Shown here: positions 38,601 to 51,230 of the stretch, piece after piece | Layout of the letters: each line of letters opens with the position of its first letter | Numbering within the stretch: the stretch's first letter is position 1 | NCBI GenBank assembly: GCA_033239525.1 | Contig: BSYO01000013.1 | Location: 11,122,501-11,186,500 of the forward strand | Direction of reading: 5' to 3' | Source of the DNA: Nepenthes gracilis | Lineage: Eukaryota > Streptophyta > Magnoliopsida > Caryophyllales > Nepenthaceae | Length of the DNA: 64,000 nt | Notes under the pieces: generated by a model | What the model was told of the DNA's origin: nothing | The model's input: the letters and a program-made list of their open reading frames with translations, nothing else | Database searches by the model: none | Program-made: the position numbers and the translations under genes

Positions 38601-39231
38601 TTGAGGAATGGAACCATCCCATCAAAACAAAACATTAGAGCAGAATATACCTGATCTCTCTTGGGATATGTGCCGCTCTCATACGGCTGGCCCAATGTTT
38701 GGAAAGTTTCGAAGTCTAATTTTGGGAGCTCGAAAGCTAGGGAATTACAAGGGTTCGACAAAGTGGGAAGTTTGGCATGACCAAGGTTCTTTATGGAGTA
38801 TAGGAAGATGCCCAGTTCTTCCCACTGCTTGCAAGAACTTTAGACATCTATCTTTCTGGGAGATTTAGTTTTAGGAAATTGGTTAAGAGCTAGCCCAAGA
38901 GCAATGCCAGAGTTTTTGGATCTAGAATAAAAAGAAAATCTGGAAACTACGATAAAAATAAAACATAATATCTAACAATTTCCAAAAGCAGCATGCATAG
39001 GGAAAGCAGGAGAAAGATGAAAAGTTTGTACGTCATTTGGGCAACACTTTAGATTATTGCTATTGGGTGGTCTAATCAAAGTGTGAGTTTATAATAGGTT
39101 GTTACAGTTTGACACGAACTAGTGGGGAGTTGGAAAAAAAAGGCCCCATGATTTTTTATTCTAATTCTTAAGGAATTCCCATGTATAAATTTTGCTTATG
39201 CCTGGTGCATTTGCTGGTAGTTGGCTTTTAG

Positions 39232-39269
39232 TTTTTTTTTTTTTTTTTTTTTTTTTGGGGGGGGGGGGG
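39232..39269. repeat. T25-G13 homopolymer junction
   Basis: Twenty-five T directly followed by thirteen G, then C. Confidence 0.95.
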
Positions 39270-42200
39270 CGCTTCATAAAGGCTTTGCACATGAAATGGA
39301 TAACTTGATCCAAGATTCCGTGTGTTTTATCATTATCAAACTTGTATCAAAGCATCAGGTTGTCGTGACTATCCTTGTGATGAACAGTGGAAGCTGACAC
39401 AAATAAGGTTGATTTATTTGAATGGTTCAAATTATCATGTTTTATAGACAGGAAATTCTGAATTTGAATGACTATTGACCAAATGGTTGGACTGAGAACC
39501 AAATTTGGAGGTGAGGTGCAGAGACTGTGGCTCCTTAGCTCATTGTCGGGCTTGCAGGAAATGTGTAGAATGCTGTCCTCAACTCTATCCAACATGGTGT
39601 AATCATGATGTATTTAGTTTCTATGTTTTTCTTCACAATCTGAGATGCTAATCAGATAAAATTGGGGAGAGGCAAGTCCGAAGGTCAAAAGGAGAGTGAT
39701 AGAGGCCAAATTTAGTCAAATGTTGAGCATCTTGCGTGTGATAATTGCAGCAAAAGGGCCAAGTTAAAAAAAAAAAAAAGAAAAATCTGCAGTGGAGATG
39801 CTAGGAGGGTGTCGTTACAAAGGAGAAGGATAATCATGAGTGCAATCTTCATATCTTCGTGATACACTGGTGATGTTATCATCATTGTTTGTGATGGGGA
39901 TGTGAGTAACCTCACATTCCGCAAAACAAGCTGGGTGAAAGACAATGGGACTTTAAATTATGTAACATTGTGCAAAGACTTTTTCATATCTTATATGCTT
40001 TATACATTTCAGATATTAAAGATATGAAATGATGGCTTGTCTTAAATTGTGGGCGTTAGAGATTGGTACTTGAAGACAAACAATTGGACAAAGTTGACAC
40101 TAGAGGGTTTGCAAGATGCACCGGATGTCAGTTTGAATTTAATTTTGAAGATAAGGTTAAATATGAGAAATATTGCATTCTTTTCAGTAAAAACCGGTGA
40201 AAACTCACTAAATGTTCTCTTATTGTGACACACGGAATTGTTCAAGTATGTATTTGCTAAATGCTTCTGGTTCTAGGGGCTTTATAAACATGGCCAAGAG
40301 AGACAAAGACTTATTCACATGAACGAGGAGCCCCATTGTTTTGACGATAAGTGTCTACTTCCCTGGGTGAAAACGGCTGGTGTGAGTTAGTGTATTCATT
40401 GCTCAACATAAAAGCGACTATCCCCCTTAAGAAGATTGAATCCTCGTGAATTAATCAATCCCAATATGTGCGCTCTTGTGAAGGGGGAGTTGCCTAAGGG
40501 CAATAGAGGTTGTTTGGAGCACTTCATTGGTCCTGTGGAAAGTTTGTTGGGATAGGTTACTCCCATTGAGTCTTATAACCCTTTGTGCTATGGATTATAT
40601 GCAGTGTTTTTTTTCCCTATTGACTACAACTGATCTCCGAGTCAAGGTATGCGCGCGTTGGAGCTCGAGTGGTAGAAGCTTTGGCCCCAAGTGCATGCAA
40701 GGTAGACCTTGAGCAGCAACAGATTCATTGTTTGCATGCAACTGCTACGGTAGCTAGCATTTGAGCGACGTGTGGTTTCCTGACTCGCATATAAAAAAAA
40801 AGATGCGAGGTTAGTGTTTGACAACAAATTTCACTTTTTCGAAAAAAGAGATCAGGCTTAAAGAGATCAGAGGAAGGAGAATGTGGAAGAGTTGGTAGAG
40901 CATTCAAATAATAAATTGTGTTTCAGTTTAAACTATTCTTCGGTTTTTCCTTTTAAACATGCTATAAACCATGTAAATAATCAGCTCATGGAGCCATTTG
41001 TATAATTTTATCAATTTGAAATTTTAAGTATATAATGATGAAATCAACTACTTATATAGTAGTTGTTAATCAATGGCAATTATAGGATTAATTTCTATTG
41101 AAACTAATCTTAACCATTCATAAGAAAACATAAAATTATATAAAAACTAAATTTATATTTGTACATAATACTAAAATATAAAAAGCACACAATGTATGCT
41201 TGTTGGTAATCCTTGATCCATGGTTTTGTGTAATAACTAATCAATATGTGATTTATCCTTGTCTTCTATGTGCAGCAAATTATCTCTGTTTATAAGCATC
41301 ACTTGAATTGATTTGCTGTCACCTATGAAGCAGAAAGTATAACAGAACCACAAAGAAAAAAAAAAAAAAAAAGCAGCAGCTTGCTTATGTGTGGTTGTTA
41401 CTGTGATAAATGAATATGGCAGCAGCTTTGCCCATACTGTCATAATCGGCTTGTATTGTATACTATTAAAGCTGGAGCACTGCTGTATTATTACTATGAT
41501 GAGAGAATAATAACAGAACATATAGACTTCAATCCTTGCTGTGATAGAACTACTCTACGTGAGCAACTTCTGTTGCTGTGATAAATGATTGCTATAATAA
41601 TAACAGAACATATGACAGAACAATTGATACTTTAACTGATCTGCTGCTGTGATAATAATAGGTTGTTTGCTGCTACTGATGCAGCTGATCTTTGCCATTA
41701 ATTTATTAAAAGTGATACTGTACTTGATATACTGATACTGAAGCAGGTGATGCATCAGTTATTGATACTTTTGCTGAAATAACAGAGCTGATGAACTGAT
41801 TTATTAACATGTGATTTTGCTTCATCAGCAACATCATAAAACACAACATATTTTTACTGTTGTGTGTGGGGTGGGGGGGTTGGTTGCTCTGTTTGGTAGG
41901 TTTGGACAAGAGGTGGATAATTTGATTTCAAATTCTCCTGTGGCCATTGGGTGTTTATCCCCAACATGCTGCCGGGGACAAAATATGTTCTTGTTATCGC
42001 TGTTGAAATATTATTGTTGATATTTAATATAAGAATAGTGTCTGACTAGTCATTGTTAGTTGTCGTTATTGAATTGTTAAAAGACTAATAAGGATATGTC
42101 ATGGCTTATTTAATATAATCACCTGGTTTTGTATTCGTTTACCAAACATATGAAATAGAAACTGAAGAATAGTATAAAACAAATAAAATAACCCATTTTT

Positions 42201-42805
42201 GCGCGATAAATAAATTTAAAACACTATACGCCAATTTATAAATGCCAATGACATTGACACAAATGCAGTACATAAATTGTAAATATTGAAAAATCTTAAA
42301 TGGATTACTAAACGTCGCACTTCTGGTGCCAATTGGTTGAAGGCAATTTAACTAGTAATTTCTTTTGGGCAATGAGTAACGTTATATGACCATTTTTTAA
42401 TTATTTTTTAGCCATTTGCTTTGACTTGACATTTAAATGTTATCTATTTGTTTTTCCGTCGATTTGATAATATGAATAAATAATAAAACATCATATTATT
42501 TTTTGTTTTGCGTAAGTAAAACACCATATTATTTATAAATATCCAAAAGTGTCTAAAAATATCCACATGTAAAGCGGAGCCCCACAAAGTGGGCATGATC
42601 GATCAACCCGAAATCACAACACACCCCCCCCCCTTTAGATAAATTATTTGAAATCTTTAAAATTATCATCGGTTAGAAATGATATATATTTTTAAATAAA
42701 TAGTAAAAAAAAAAAAAGTATAGTTCTATCCATTATCATTCATTAAATATAATATATATTTTTGAATAAACAATAAATAAAATTCTAATTCTATCGAACC
42801 ACGAG

Positions 42806-42901
42806 TAACACGCCATGCCGACATATCCTCCAATGTGTTACAAATATTCAAAGCTTACTTATCTTTGTAAGATTTGTTTTCTTTAATATAAAAGTCCCCA
42901 C
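42806..42901 (+). repeat. Dispersed repeat, copy 2
   Basis: See 37,849-37,954 for the shared blocks; here followed by ACTCCCAAAAAACACG. Confidence 0.55.
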
Positions 42902-43439
42902 TCCCAAAAAACACGAGAAAAGGTGTCGTTTGTCGTGTTGTAATGCCTGGCCATGTTACTATGAGATAGTTGACCATCTATCTACTCCTCAACCTATGCC
43001 TATAATTAACATTAACATTGACCTGTCAAAAATCAAATCTATACATCAAATGGCCAAGCAAACAGAAACAAAACGACAAGTGCTTGCCATAAATCTTATA
43101 AATAAATATATAAATTGATTTTTTCTTCCTATGATTCTTTATATATATATAAAGTTATTTATATTTAAACAATTCTTTCATAGAACTTATTTCTATTATA
43201 AAATCTTTTACTAATATAAAACATAAAATAATATTTGTAAAAAGGTAAAAACATATTTTCCTAAGGTATAAATTTATGTTGTGTGTAATATATTATTTTG
43301 ATGATAAACGACACTTTTTTCTCTATATTTTACAAATATTATTCTACATTTTATACTTCCAATAAATATGTTGTGGTTTCATTTGGTAGAAGGTTGGTGA
43401 CATTTTTATAGGCAAAGGGCTGAAAAAAATTGTTGGACA

Positions 43440-44460
43440 TGAATCCTGATACGTTCCAATATTTAAATGGTAGTACGGATTAAAAAGTCACTCGATTTTC
43501 CTCAAAAGGGTCAAGCTGGAGTAGACTCGGTCTTCATCTCTGTTAACCTGGATTCTGCATACTCCAAACAACGAATAAGAGGTCAGAGGATTAGTGAGAC
43601 TTACTTCCTGATTTATCCTTCAACGTTCAAGTAAAAAAATCTTTCTCAAAAAATAAAAAGACGAGAAGATGTAAAAGAATGTAATGATGCGCGTATATGG
43701 AGGATGTAAGAGGAGGACTAGGCTCCTATGATGCGCTTGACAGGGAGCATATTTGAGGGAGTCGGAAGGCTAGTTTCTAGTGTATTGTACTTGTGGAGTG
43801 GCTTTGGAGTATCAAGGAACGAGAGGGCTATTTTCAGAGAGAGAGCTTAGTTATTTCTTTGCCATTGTCCATCGATTAGAGTCGATTGGAATCCTCTGGA
43901 ATTGGTCCCCTTTCTGATGGGGGAGAGGGATATTTGTAGGCGTGACCAGTTGTGGCATTGGTGTCAAAGTTGATGACAGGTGTCTCATCAAAATTCGTCG
44001 ATCGCTAGGCATTGACAGGAGCCATTGTTGTCAGGTGTTGTTTTATGGCAGTGATGTGACCATGGGTGGTTGTGACAGATAGGTGCCATGCTATTTCTTG
44101 CTTGGATTAATTGGGATGCTATTGGTCGACGGGCAATACAGTTCGCCAGGGTTGACCTCTACCACAATTAGTTGGCGCCCTCTTTTCTACCTGACTACCA
44201 TTGTTGAGGTGGAGGATAGACTTGGGCTGTAATTGATTGTGCCACAAAAGCTATCTGCTGGGCATGGGCAGTTGATATCTCCTTCAGCCCAGAATGCGTT
44301 TGTTGGAGATAGGCTATCTATCGAGGTCTCTTGGACTTTGCTATTTCCTGGGCTCCTCCAACGGATGGGACGGCTTTTGGGTCATCCCACATCATAGTCG
44401 AACCCATCACTAGCCCCCCATACCTGGGAGCTAGGCCACTCTGGTCCCTGGCATGTTAGA
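43440..44460 (-). mobile_element. LTR-like segment of a Ty3-gypsy element (tentative)
   Basis: The arrangement resembles the verified LTRs at 55.0-58.2 kb without close identity. A CTGGATTCTGCATACTCCA..AACAACGAATAAGAGGTC block at about 43,550-43,585 parallels GTTGGATCCTACACACCACT..AACAAGAGGTC of those LTRs. On the minus strand a TATA-like CTACAAATATCCC lies near 43,930. Boundaries and target duplication are unknown. Confidence 0.33.
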
Positions 44461-44711
44461 TGATGGAATGTTGCTTACTGCGCTTGCTCACGCGTCTGTT
44501 CCCGAGACGACTTAGTCGCCAGTTCCAAAGAGCTTCGCCCCTTCCCTAGGTGTTTTCCAACTTTCCGTGCAATGTCACAAGGATTTGATGCCCTTCTTGG
44601 AAATATTCGATTTTGACTCAAGGCCCTACGCTGATTCCTTGCTAGTTCCGGTGATTGACATTGGCTGGCGTGTCCTTTCACCAAGAGATGGCCAACCATT
44701 TCTTTCGGGTA

Positions 44712-45400
44712 TAAATGGAGAGGCTTATTGCTTTTTGTCTCAAGATTCATCCCCATACTAGCTAAGTGATGTCGGAGCCCGAAGTCGTTCTAGGCACTCC
44801 AATGCCTTGCACCGAGATTGGATGGAGCTCTGGAGGTTTTGAAGATGCGCTTGGTGTTTATGGTATTGCCTTTGCTCTGGTTGTTCTTGTGCCACTCTGG
44901 TTGTTCTTGTGCTGCCTTGCTCGGTAGCTCAGTTGTAGGGTCCTCGTTACTTTTCACATTTGGCCAGCGTTCGGATGTTCTCATCTGAAGGAGTCTCTAG
45001 AGGGTAGGCATTCATTGGGATTCTCTCATATCTTGGAAAGTGGCTCTATCCTCAGTCTCTTCTCTAGTGGTCATCATATGAGCTTGCTGGAGGTGGAGCC
45101 TTTGGGTAGGAAGCTTCTCTGACGTTGGTGAAGGTGCTTTGTCTCTCCTTGTTAGAGAATTTCTTCCCATTCATCTCCTGTGGCGCTTGATTTTCGGTCA
45201 GGACGTTCGATGGGTAGGTAGAGGAAGTCCGGTGGTGTTTTACCCACGGCTGCCCTCCTTGCATATGTCTTCCCGAACCATTTTCTAGGGGTGCACCACC
45301 ATTTTTTTTTTTGCTCCATGCATTTTGCATTGTTTCCTCTATTATATACTTTTGTTGATATAAACTTTGTACTTTGTAAAAAAATTTAATAAATGGAATG
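44712..45400 (+). pseudogene. Possible first antisense ORF unit of the Tat-like cluster
   Basis: TATAAAT at 44,712-44,718 precedes ATG 44,769 (MSEPEVVLGTPMPCTEIG...), open for about 50 codons. An AATAAATGG signal lies near 45,390. The order promoter-ORF-polyadenylation resembles the two units to the right, but the protein shows no recognisable domain, so this may be chance. Confidence 0.22.
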
Positions 45401-45818
45401 ACTAAGTATTTGCCTTTTTCTTGAGCCTCTAGAATCTTGTCTCCTTACTTTCTTGCATGACTTAATGAGTGGAGCATCTTTGTCTCATTGTGTGTGACTT
45501 GCTGTCCGAGAGTTAGGTGGATTGGGTAGTTGGTGGCTTGATTTTCCGATGACTAGCTTCACGGTAGACCGTCCCAAGCGTATGGCCGGGAAGGCCAGCC
45601 AGGCAGATTGGCGTCGAGCCTGCCAGAGCCTTGCGTGGTCTGCCTCCTGCCTTGGAAAATGGAGCGTCGGGGATCACAGTCTCATCCATCGAAATGCCAT
45701 TACACAATGATAGTGAAAAGACACGATGTTACGTAAAGATGCTACATGTCGTTGCTGCTACAGAGGGTGTGTCACTTCGATGTCTTCATACGATGCCGTT
45801 TTTGGTGGGGGTGTCGCC

Positions 45819-46860
45819 TATTTAATAGCTAGACCCAAGTCATTTCTTCATCTCTTTGAACGCATCCTTGCTCTAACCGACTACACTTCCTTGCTAATTT
45901 GAGAAGCTCTCAATGGCTTCTCAGGGTGTCTCTGCCATCCGATCATCCCGTTCGTGGTTCCTGGTGTTGGTGAGATGGCTTGCTCTCCTCTTCACGAGTT
46001 CATGACCGTTTATGAGGAGAAACTACGAGTTGGCTTTCAAATCCCTGTTCAGAGGTAACTTTGCAAGATTCTGGTGTCCCTAGGGATCTCCATGGCTTGC
46101 TTGCTCCCAGACACTGTCTGGTATTTAGTTACCCTGTTTGCCCTTTTTTTCATGGTAGGGGGCTTACCATGGAAGTCTTGAAGGTCTAGATGCCTACCAT
46201 GGAAGTCTTGAAGGTCTAGGTCTCTTTTGAATCAAACAGGAGGGTGACTGGGTTTCTTTTATTACTCTTGCACCGTTCCAGTTGAGCAGGGTGAGGCCAG
46301 GGTCATCGGAGCATGGAAGTCTTGCTTCTTCTTCTTAGAGGTCGACTTTGACTGGCAAGTCCCAAACAAATAGGGCCGAGTCAACAACTTCTATGCCACA
46401 AGTCTCCTACTGCATGAGGCGGAGATGGGTCAATCGTTGACGGTGCTGGTTAAAGGGAACCTTGATGCCCTTCACATTATCAAGGATTCGGTTTTTGACG
46501 GGGCCCTAATGGGAAGATTGGAAGAGGTTTCGTCAGAGGAAGGCACCCCCTCCGACTTGCGAACATCCCTAGAGGACCTGTCAGGTAGGCCATGCATTGG
46601 GGCAAGTTACTGAATGCTTTTCAAGGCCTACACTTAGGCTGTGGGTTTGACAACCTCTCTTGAGGACGAGCTTAAAAGGACCTTGCGGGAACTTACTGAC
46701 CTCTGACGTGACCATGCTCGGCTCAAGGGTGAGCCCTAGCCTTTCGTGTCATTAGTGGACTGGCAGGAGTCTGCGCCAAGTGGGCCGAGCTATCAAAGAC
46801 CTTGAGGTGGCTATTCTAGTAGGCCATAGGTAGGACCTTTTCTTCTTCTTTGTCTTTCTC
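45819..46860 (+). pseudogene. Tat-type antisense ORF with gypsy-type transposon domain, copy 1
   Basis: ATG at 45,913 (MASQGVSAIRSS) lies 94 bp after a TATA-like CTATTTAATAGCTAG. Changing frame, the protein reads ACSPLHEFMTVYEEKLRVGF, then ILVSLGISMACLLPDTVW. This fits the 'putative gypsy type transposon' domain (PF04195-like: FxxYEExLxAGFRxPLHPF...LGIAPxQLxPNxW). A coiled-coil segment (TTSLEDELKRTLRELTDL) is near 46,650. The first part is out of frame with the domain, and an in-gene 31-bp duplication and stops break it further. In known Tat elements such extra ORFs can lie antisense to gag-pol; their function is unknown. Confidence 0.55.
46164..46225 (+). repeat. 31-bp tandem duplication inside the antisense ORF
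   Basis: TACCATGGAAGTCTTGAAGG begins both copies (46,164 and 46,195). The period of 31 shifts the frame. Confidence 0.9.
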
Positions 46861-47287
46861 TTCTCTCTTTTTTTATTGTATTTCTGGGCCCGTAGGTGCC
46901 CTTGGATGTAAGGATAGATTTTTAATGGAACTTGTCGATTTTTGTTACATGTCCTGCAAAGTTGGAGTGTTAATTTATTGCCTTCGATCGGTCAGGGTCT
47001 GTTCGATCGGACAAATCGGTCAATAGGGATGAGAGTAGCCAGGTCTTCATCTTGGCTAATGAGGCGCCGGCTCTTGATGGCACAGGCCTTTGCATTTATT
47101 ACTGGTGTGACAGCCTGAGCTTGATGGGAGGTAGTTGCACCCGAAGTGAGGCGCTGTGTCAGTTATCATTATTGGTGAGGAAAAGACGTGGTGCGACATC
47201 TCGAGGAGTGGACGTGTGTTGTGATCATCATGAGGCAAAGACTTTTTAAATTCCCGTACAACACCGTTTGGGCCCAACATCTTCATC

Positions 47288-50200
47288 TATTTAAACGCTA
47301 GGCCTCCTTGCCTTTTCCACTCTTTTCTCTTGCCTTTGACTGCATTTGCCTATGATTTCCCTGCCCTTTTTTCCATAAAGCAAAGAGTAGTCTTCAAGCT
47401 TTTCATTCATGGCTTTTAAGGAGGTCGACTTGATCCGGTCCATTCTCACCTCCAGCGACATTGAGGTTCTGTTCTCTCAATATAAGATTCTAAGTAGCAT
47501 GGTTTATCTCCTGCTTGGAGATGTTGGCTAGGTGTGTGCTCCATCGGAGAGGTTCATTACCATCTACGAGACCCATTTGAAGGGTGAGCTTCACTTTTCC
47601 ATTGCTTGCAGCTATACGGGATCCTGTCAGCTATGGGGATCCCCGTGGCTAGGCTTCAGCGTAATGCTAAGTGCTATTATGGTTTCTATGTGCGTCTTTG
47701 CTCGTCACCATGGTTGCAAGTTTAGCGTTGGGACCGTGAAGGCGATCTTCTGCTTTAACCAATCCGAGCACTAGATCTCAATGTCCCAGCACCTAGAGTT
47801 TCACTTTTGTGGTTCTAACCTAGGCTCCACTAAGCACTGGAAGGGTCAATTTTTCTACTTAGTGTTTCCTTCAGAGTGGGCCATTCCCAACGTGTGGTGG
47901 AGGCCCACCTCACCGACGAGTTGGGTGAGAGGGAGAAAGAGAGGGAAAAATTGTTGACTGACCTCGTCCGGGCGCACCCCAATACATTCTAAAAAAGGGG
48001 TCATTGGCTGACCACTAAAGTCTTCACTAGAGTCAACTGGGAAGCAGGTGCAGCCCCTGCGGTGCTTGCCAGGCTCAAGGAGAAGCCCGAGTCTTTGGTG
48101 ATATGTGAACCTTCCCGCTGGTCAGTCAGGCAGCAGAATTCTTCATCGGACTTCTCCACGAGCGAGGACCAAGCTACCCTGAAGAGATTAAGGTGTGTCG
48201 GCAGCTCTTCATTGAGGAGGGCTTTGATCTTGTCCAAGTCGCTGGGTCACTTGCCCGGGGTCATCCTACCAGTGGTGGACGGTGAGCCATTGGCTCCCTT
48301 GGTGCCAATAGTTGAGGACCATGGGGTTAAAGCTAAAGCTGAAGCTGTACCAATCCCTGCAGCCACCTTAGCTTAGTTTGAAGTCCTTATAGTGGCTTAC
48401 TCTCCAAACGAGGAGTCCACTTTAGGCCTCCCTGTTGGTGTTGCCATGGAGGTCCCCCACAGGGATTGGCTAATCGAGGCTCTAGTGGAGGCGGTCAGTG
48501 CAACAAGGCGAAGGGAGCCGAGGAGGTTGCTAAGATGGTGGCTGGGATGCTAGAGACGATCATCAAGACCAGCAAGGTTGGGCTGGTTGTTGGTGTTACC
48601 GAGGTAGTGGGGACCATTGATGTGTCTCATGTGGGGTCTCTATAACGGAAGGGGTTCCATTTTTTTAGAACCTTCCATTAGTTAGGCTTATAGAATAATA
48701 TTATATTAATTTTTACAGCAATTTGGATAAGCCTTAAGACAAAACCACATCCAAACATACATACAGGATCACAAGGGAAATCCAACTAAGAAACCTGTAT
48801 GAACCCAACATATATACTTGCGGAAGCAAAACTATATCCACAAAATGCATTAATATATAAATATCAAATTATAATTTACATTACATATCCAAAAGATATA
48901 TAAACTGTTCACATTACATTATGTACTTTCAAAATAATGAGTCCTCAAGATCTACACTTCTTCCTCCTGATCCAAATCCTATCGTTACTCTTGATTGTCA
49001 GGAAGTAGCTTCTCAAATTTATCTAGTGAGGATAAAATAGTGAAAGGGTGAGCTTTAAACTCAACAAGGTATCATACAAAATCATAAACATGTAAGAGTC
49101 ATATAAAGCGTGCATAATAATAATGTAAGACAAGAAATGGATACTTATTTAGTCTAGTCATATTTGATAACCTTCTTAATCTTAACATGCTTAACCTCTT
49201 ATTCTTGTTCTTTTATCTGAATTCTTATGTAAAACATGTAACATTTTGAATAAAACATGCATGCTGAAAACATATTCAAAATCATGGATAGCTTGAAACT
49301 TAATTCTTCGATCCTTATTTTGAGGGATTAGGGCTTGTTGGCCCTACCAGTTAAGAGAGTGAATAATCGAGGGTGGATTGTGTTCACTTAACATAATCAA
49401 AGGCCTTAGTAGTTGATTCTTGGTTCATTCTTTTTTATTCACATATAATCTCATAATTTTCTCCTTATTTACATTCCAAGGATAGGACGGTCTTAATTCT
49501 TAGTTCTTGTCCTCATTGTATAACGCCCCGAGGTCGGCAGACCACGTATCACTCCATGGACGGAGTTATCCCTCAATTACCATTATAACATCCTAAGGTA
49601 TGTCAGAGAATATTACCTGTTGAACTGACCTTAGTCCAATTTTCTCATTAATTGTAACTTAACTAAAACTTTACTGAAAATTCATAACTTTTGCTTTTTA
49701 CTGATCATCATGCATACATTACCCAATATTTTACGTATTCTTGAACGCTCATAATTTTCTCAACAGCATAACATGTAACATTCTTATAGATCAAAATATC
49801 CATCCAACATACATGTTTCATAATGTCATATTATCATGTTATAATTTATTAATTTCCATATATCATGCTTGGAAATGCAGAAAAATATGCAGAACCATGT
49901 AAATATAAAAGCATGATATTTACATGAAAACAGAACCAATAAAACATAATAAATAAAACAAGATTAACATGCTAGTAATTTATAATCTTATGGGAGATTC
50001 AGAAAACATATAGTATAACATAAAATTCATAAAGAAAATATCTTAAAATATTAATAATAAAATTAAGATGGAAGGTACACTTGCCTAGACCGAGATTGTA
50101 AAATTTCCTTCCTTCTTTCTCTTTTTCTCCCTCTCCATCTCTCCCTCTTCTCCCTTTCCTTCTGTCCCCCTTCTTTTGCTCGCCCTCTGCTCTTCCTTCT

Positions 50201-51230
50201 CCCCAAACCTTTCCCCCCTCCCCTATTTATAAGAGAAATGAGGCCGTGGAGGGAAGGTTCTAGAACTCGCTTGAGTGCCACTCAAGCACATAGTGAGCAT
50301 AGGAGTGTGCCTTCCATAGCGCTCCGAGTGTGAAGTGAGCGGTGAGGTTCTGGTTTTTGCGCCTTCGGGGGTGCTCGAGCCTAAGGCGAGCACAACTCAA
50401 TTTTGACTATTTTCCCAAATTTTCCCGTAACGTTTATCTTAATTTTTCTTATGTTATTTAGTTACGATAATTTAATATGTATTAGGGATCGGTACTTTAT
50501 AGTCTCTGAAGCTTGAAATTGTAGGGACTATGGCAGCCGCTGCCCCCACCGAGGAGCTTGGCCTTGGGTCCTCGATGCCTAAGGTCCATGAGGGCGAAGG
50601 GGTTAGAGACGTTGCAACCTCAAAGCCCCCACCCGTCCCGGAGCTCAGGATCATCCCGGATTCATCAAGGCCGAGGAAGACACCCTTCCTTGAGGTATGA
50701 TCTTGCCGTTTCCCTAGATTTTCTTTTCCTTGCCACCTTCACTCTAATGGAATTCTCCCTTTTCCTTTGTTCCTTGGCAAAGGTCGTTGATGCTGCACTT
50801 GTTCAAGATGGGCTTGGTTCAGTGGGAGGAAATGATCCATTAGCACGATGACGAGCTTTCTTGTCGGGATTAAACTCTGGTTGACCGAAGGGCTCTCGAG
50901 GAGATGGAGGGCTGACTGAATGCTACCCTTGCTGAGGCTTGGGGTAGTTAGGAGGAGGTTACCAACCATAAGTGGGAGCTGTTTGTCCTTAGAGAAGAAA
51001 GATCCGGTCCTTGGATGAGAATGTTTCGCTTAGGAGCGAGTTATAGGCTGCCATCTAGCATGTTTCTGAGTTCCAGACCCAAAGCATCCAAGCTGAGGTA
51101 AACCTACGAGCATGACTTAGTCTAGAGGAGATTAGCCTTGCGCTAAATGCTAGATTTTGGGACAGCATTCGCCCTTGTCACCAGATCGCATCTTTAGAGG
51201 CTCCTGACGTCTGAGCTGACTTTTTTCACC
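47288..51230 (+). pseudogene. Tat-type antisense ORF with gypsy-type transposon domain, copy 2 (split by solo LTR)
   Basis: ATG at 47,409 (MAFKEVDLIRSILTSSDIEV) lies 121 bp after CTATTTAAACGCTAGG, the same box context as copy 1. VCAPSERFITIYETHLKG and, after a frame shift, LHFPLHAAIRDxLSAMGIPV form the PF04195-like domain. A low-complexity middle follows; it is interrupted at 48,641-50,501 by a solo LTR and resumes with SLKLEIVGTMAAAAPTEELG. Beyond that comes a worn coiled-coil tail (LVDRRALEEMEG, LNATLAEAW, EVTNHKWELFVLREE) to about 51,230. A TGTAATGAAATC polyadenylation-like site is near 51,286. It is dead through stops and frameshifts. Confidence 0.6.
48641..50501. mobile_element. 1.86-kb solo LTR with 5-bp target duplication
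   Basis: GTCTC occurs at 48,636-48,640 and 50,502-50,506. The inserted segment begins TATAACGG and ends CTTTATA; single G-to-A and C-to-T changes would give the canonical TG...CA ends. Removing it and one GTCTC restores the antisense ORF in frame (HVGSLKLEIVGT). There is no internal coding sequence and composition is much more AT-rich than its flanks. A pyrimidine-rich tract is at 50,098-50,220. Orientation and family are uncertain. Confidence 0.75.

Larger units (their letters stand above)
38601..43439. other. AT-rich intergenic DNA
   Basis: Contains a T25-G13 homopolymer junction (39,232-39,269). A tract at about 41,390-41,800 is rich in GCTGCTGTGATA/GATACTG words. There is an SINE-like but unproven patch near 40,650-40,740. 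Also present are the second copy of a dispersed repeat (42,806-42,901), and a degenerate tandem of about 65 bp near 42,665-42,790. No gene was recognised. Confidence 0.5.

Noticed and set aside
40640..40745. GGAGCTCGAGTGGTAGAAGC as a tRNA A box or SINE head
   Set aside because: Resembles an A box, but no B box, cloverleaf or flanking duplication could be shown.
41390..41800. GCTGCTGTGATA-rich tract as a structured RNA or satellite
   Set aside because: Words recur irregularly, without a constant period or consistent pairing; treated as low complexity.
44475..45330. Minus-strand frames with many charged residues taken as gag
   Set aside because: No Gag core, zinc knuckle or other family motif could be matched; left unassigned.
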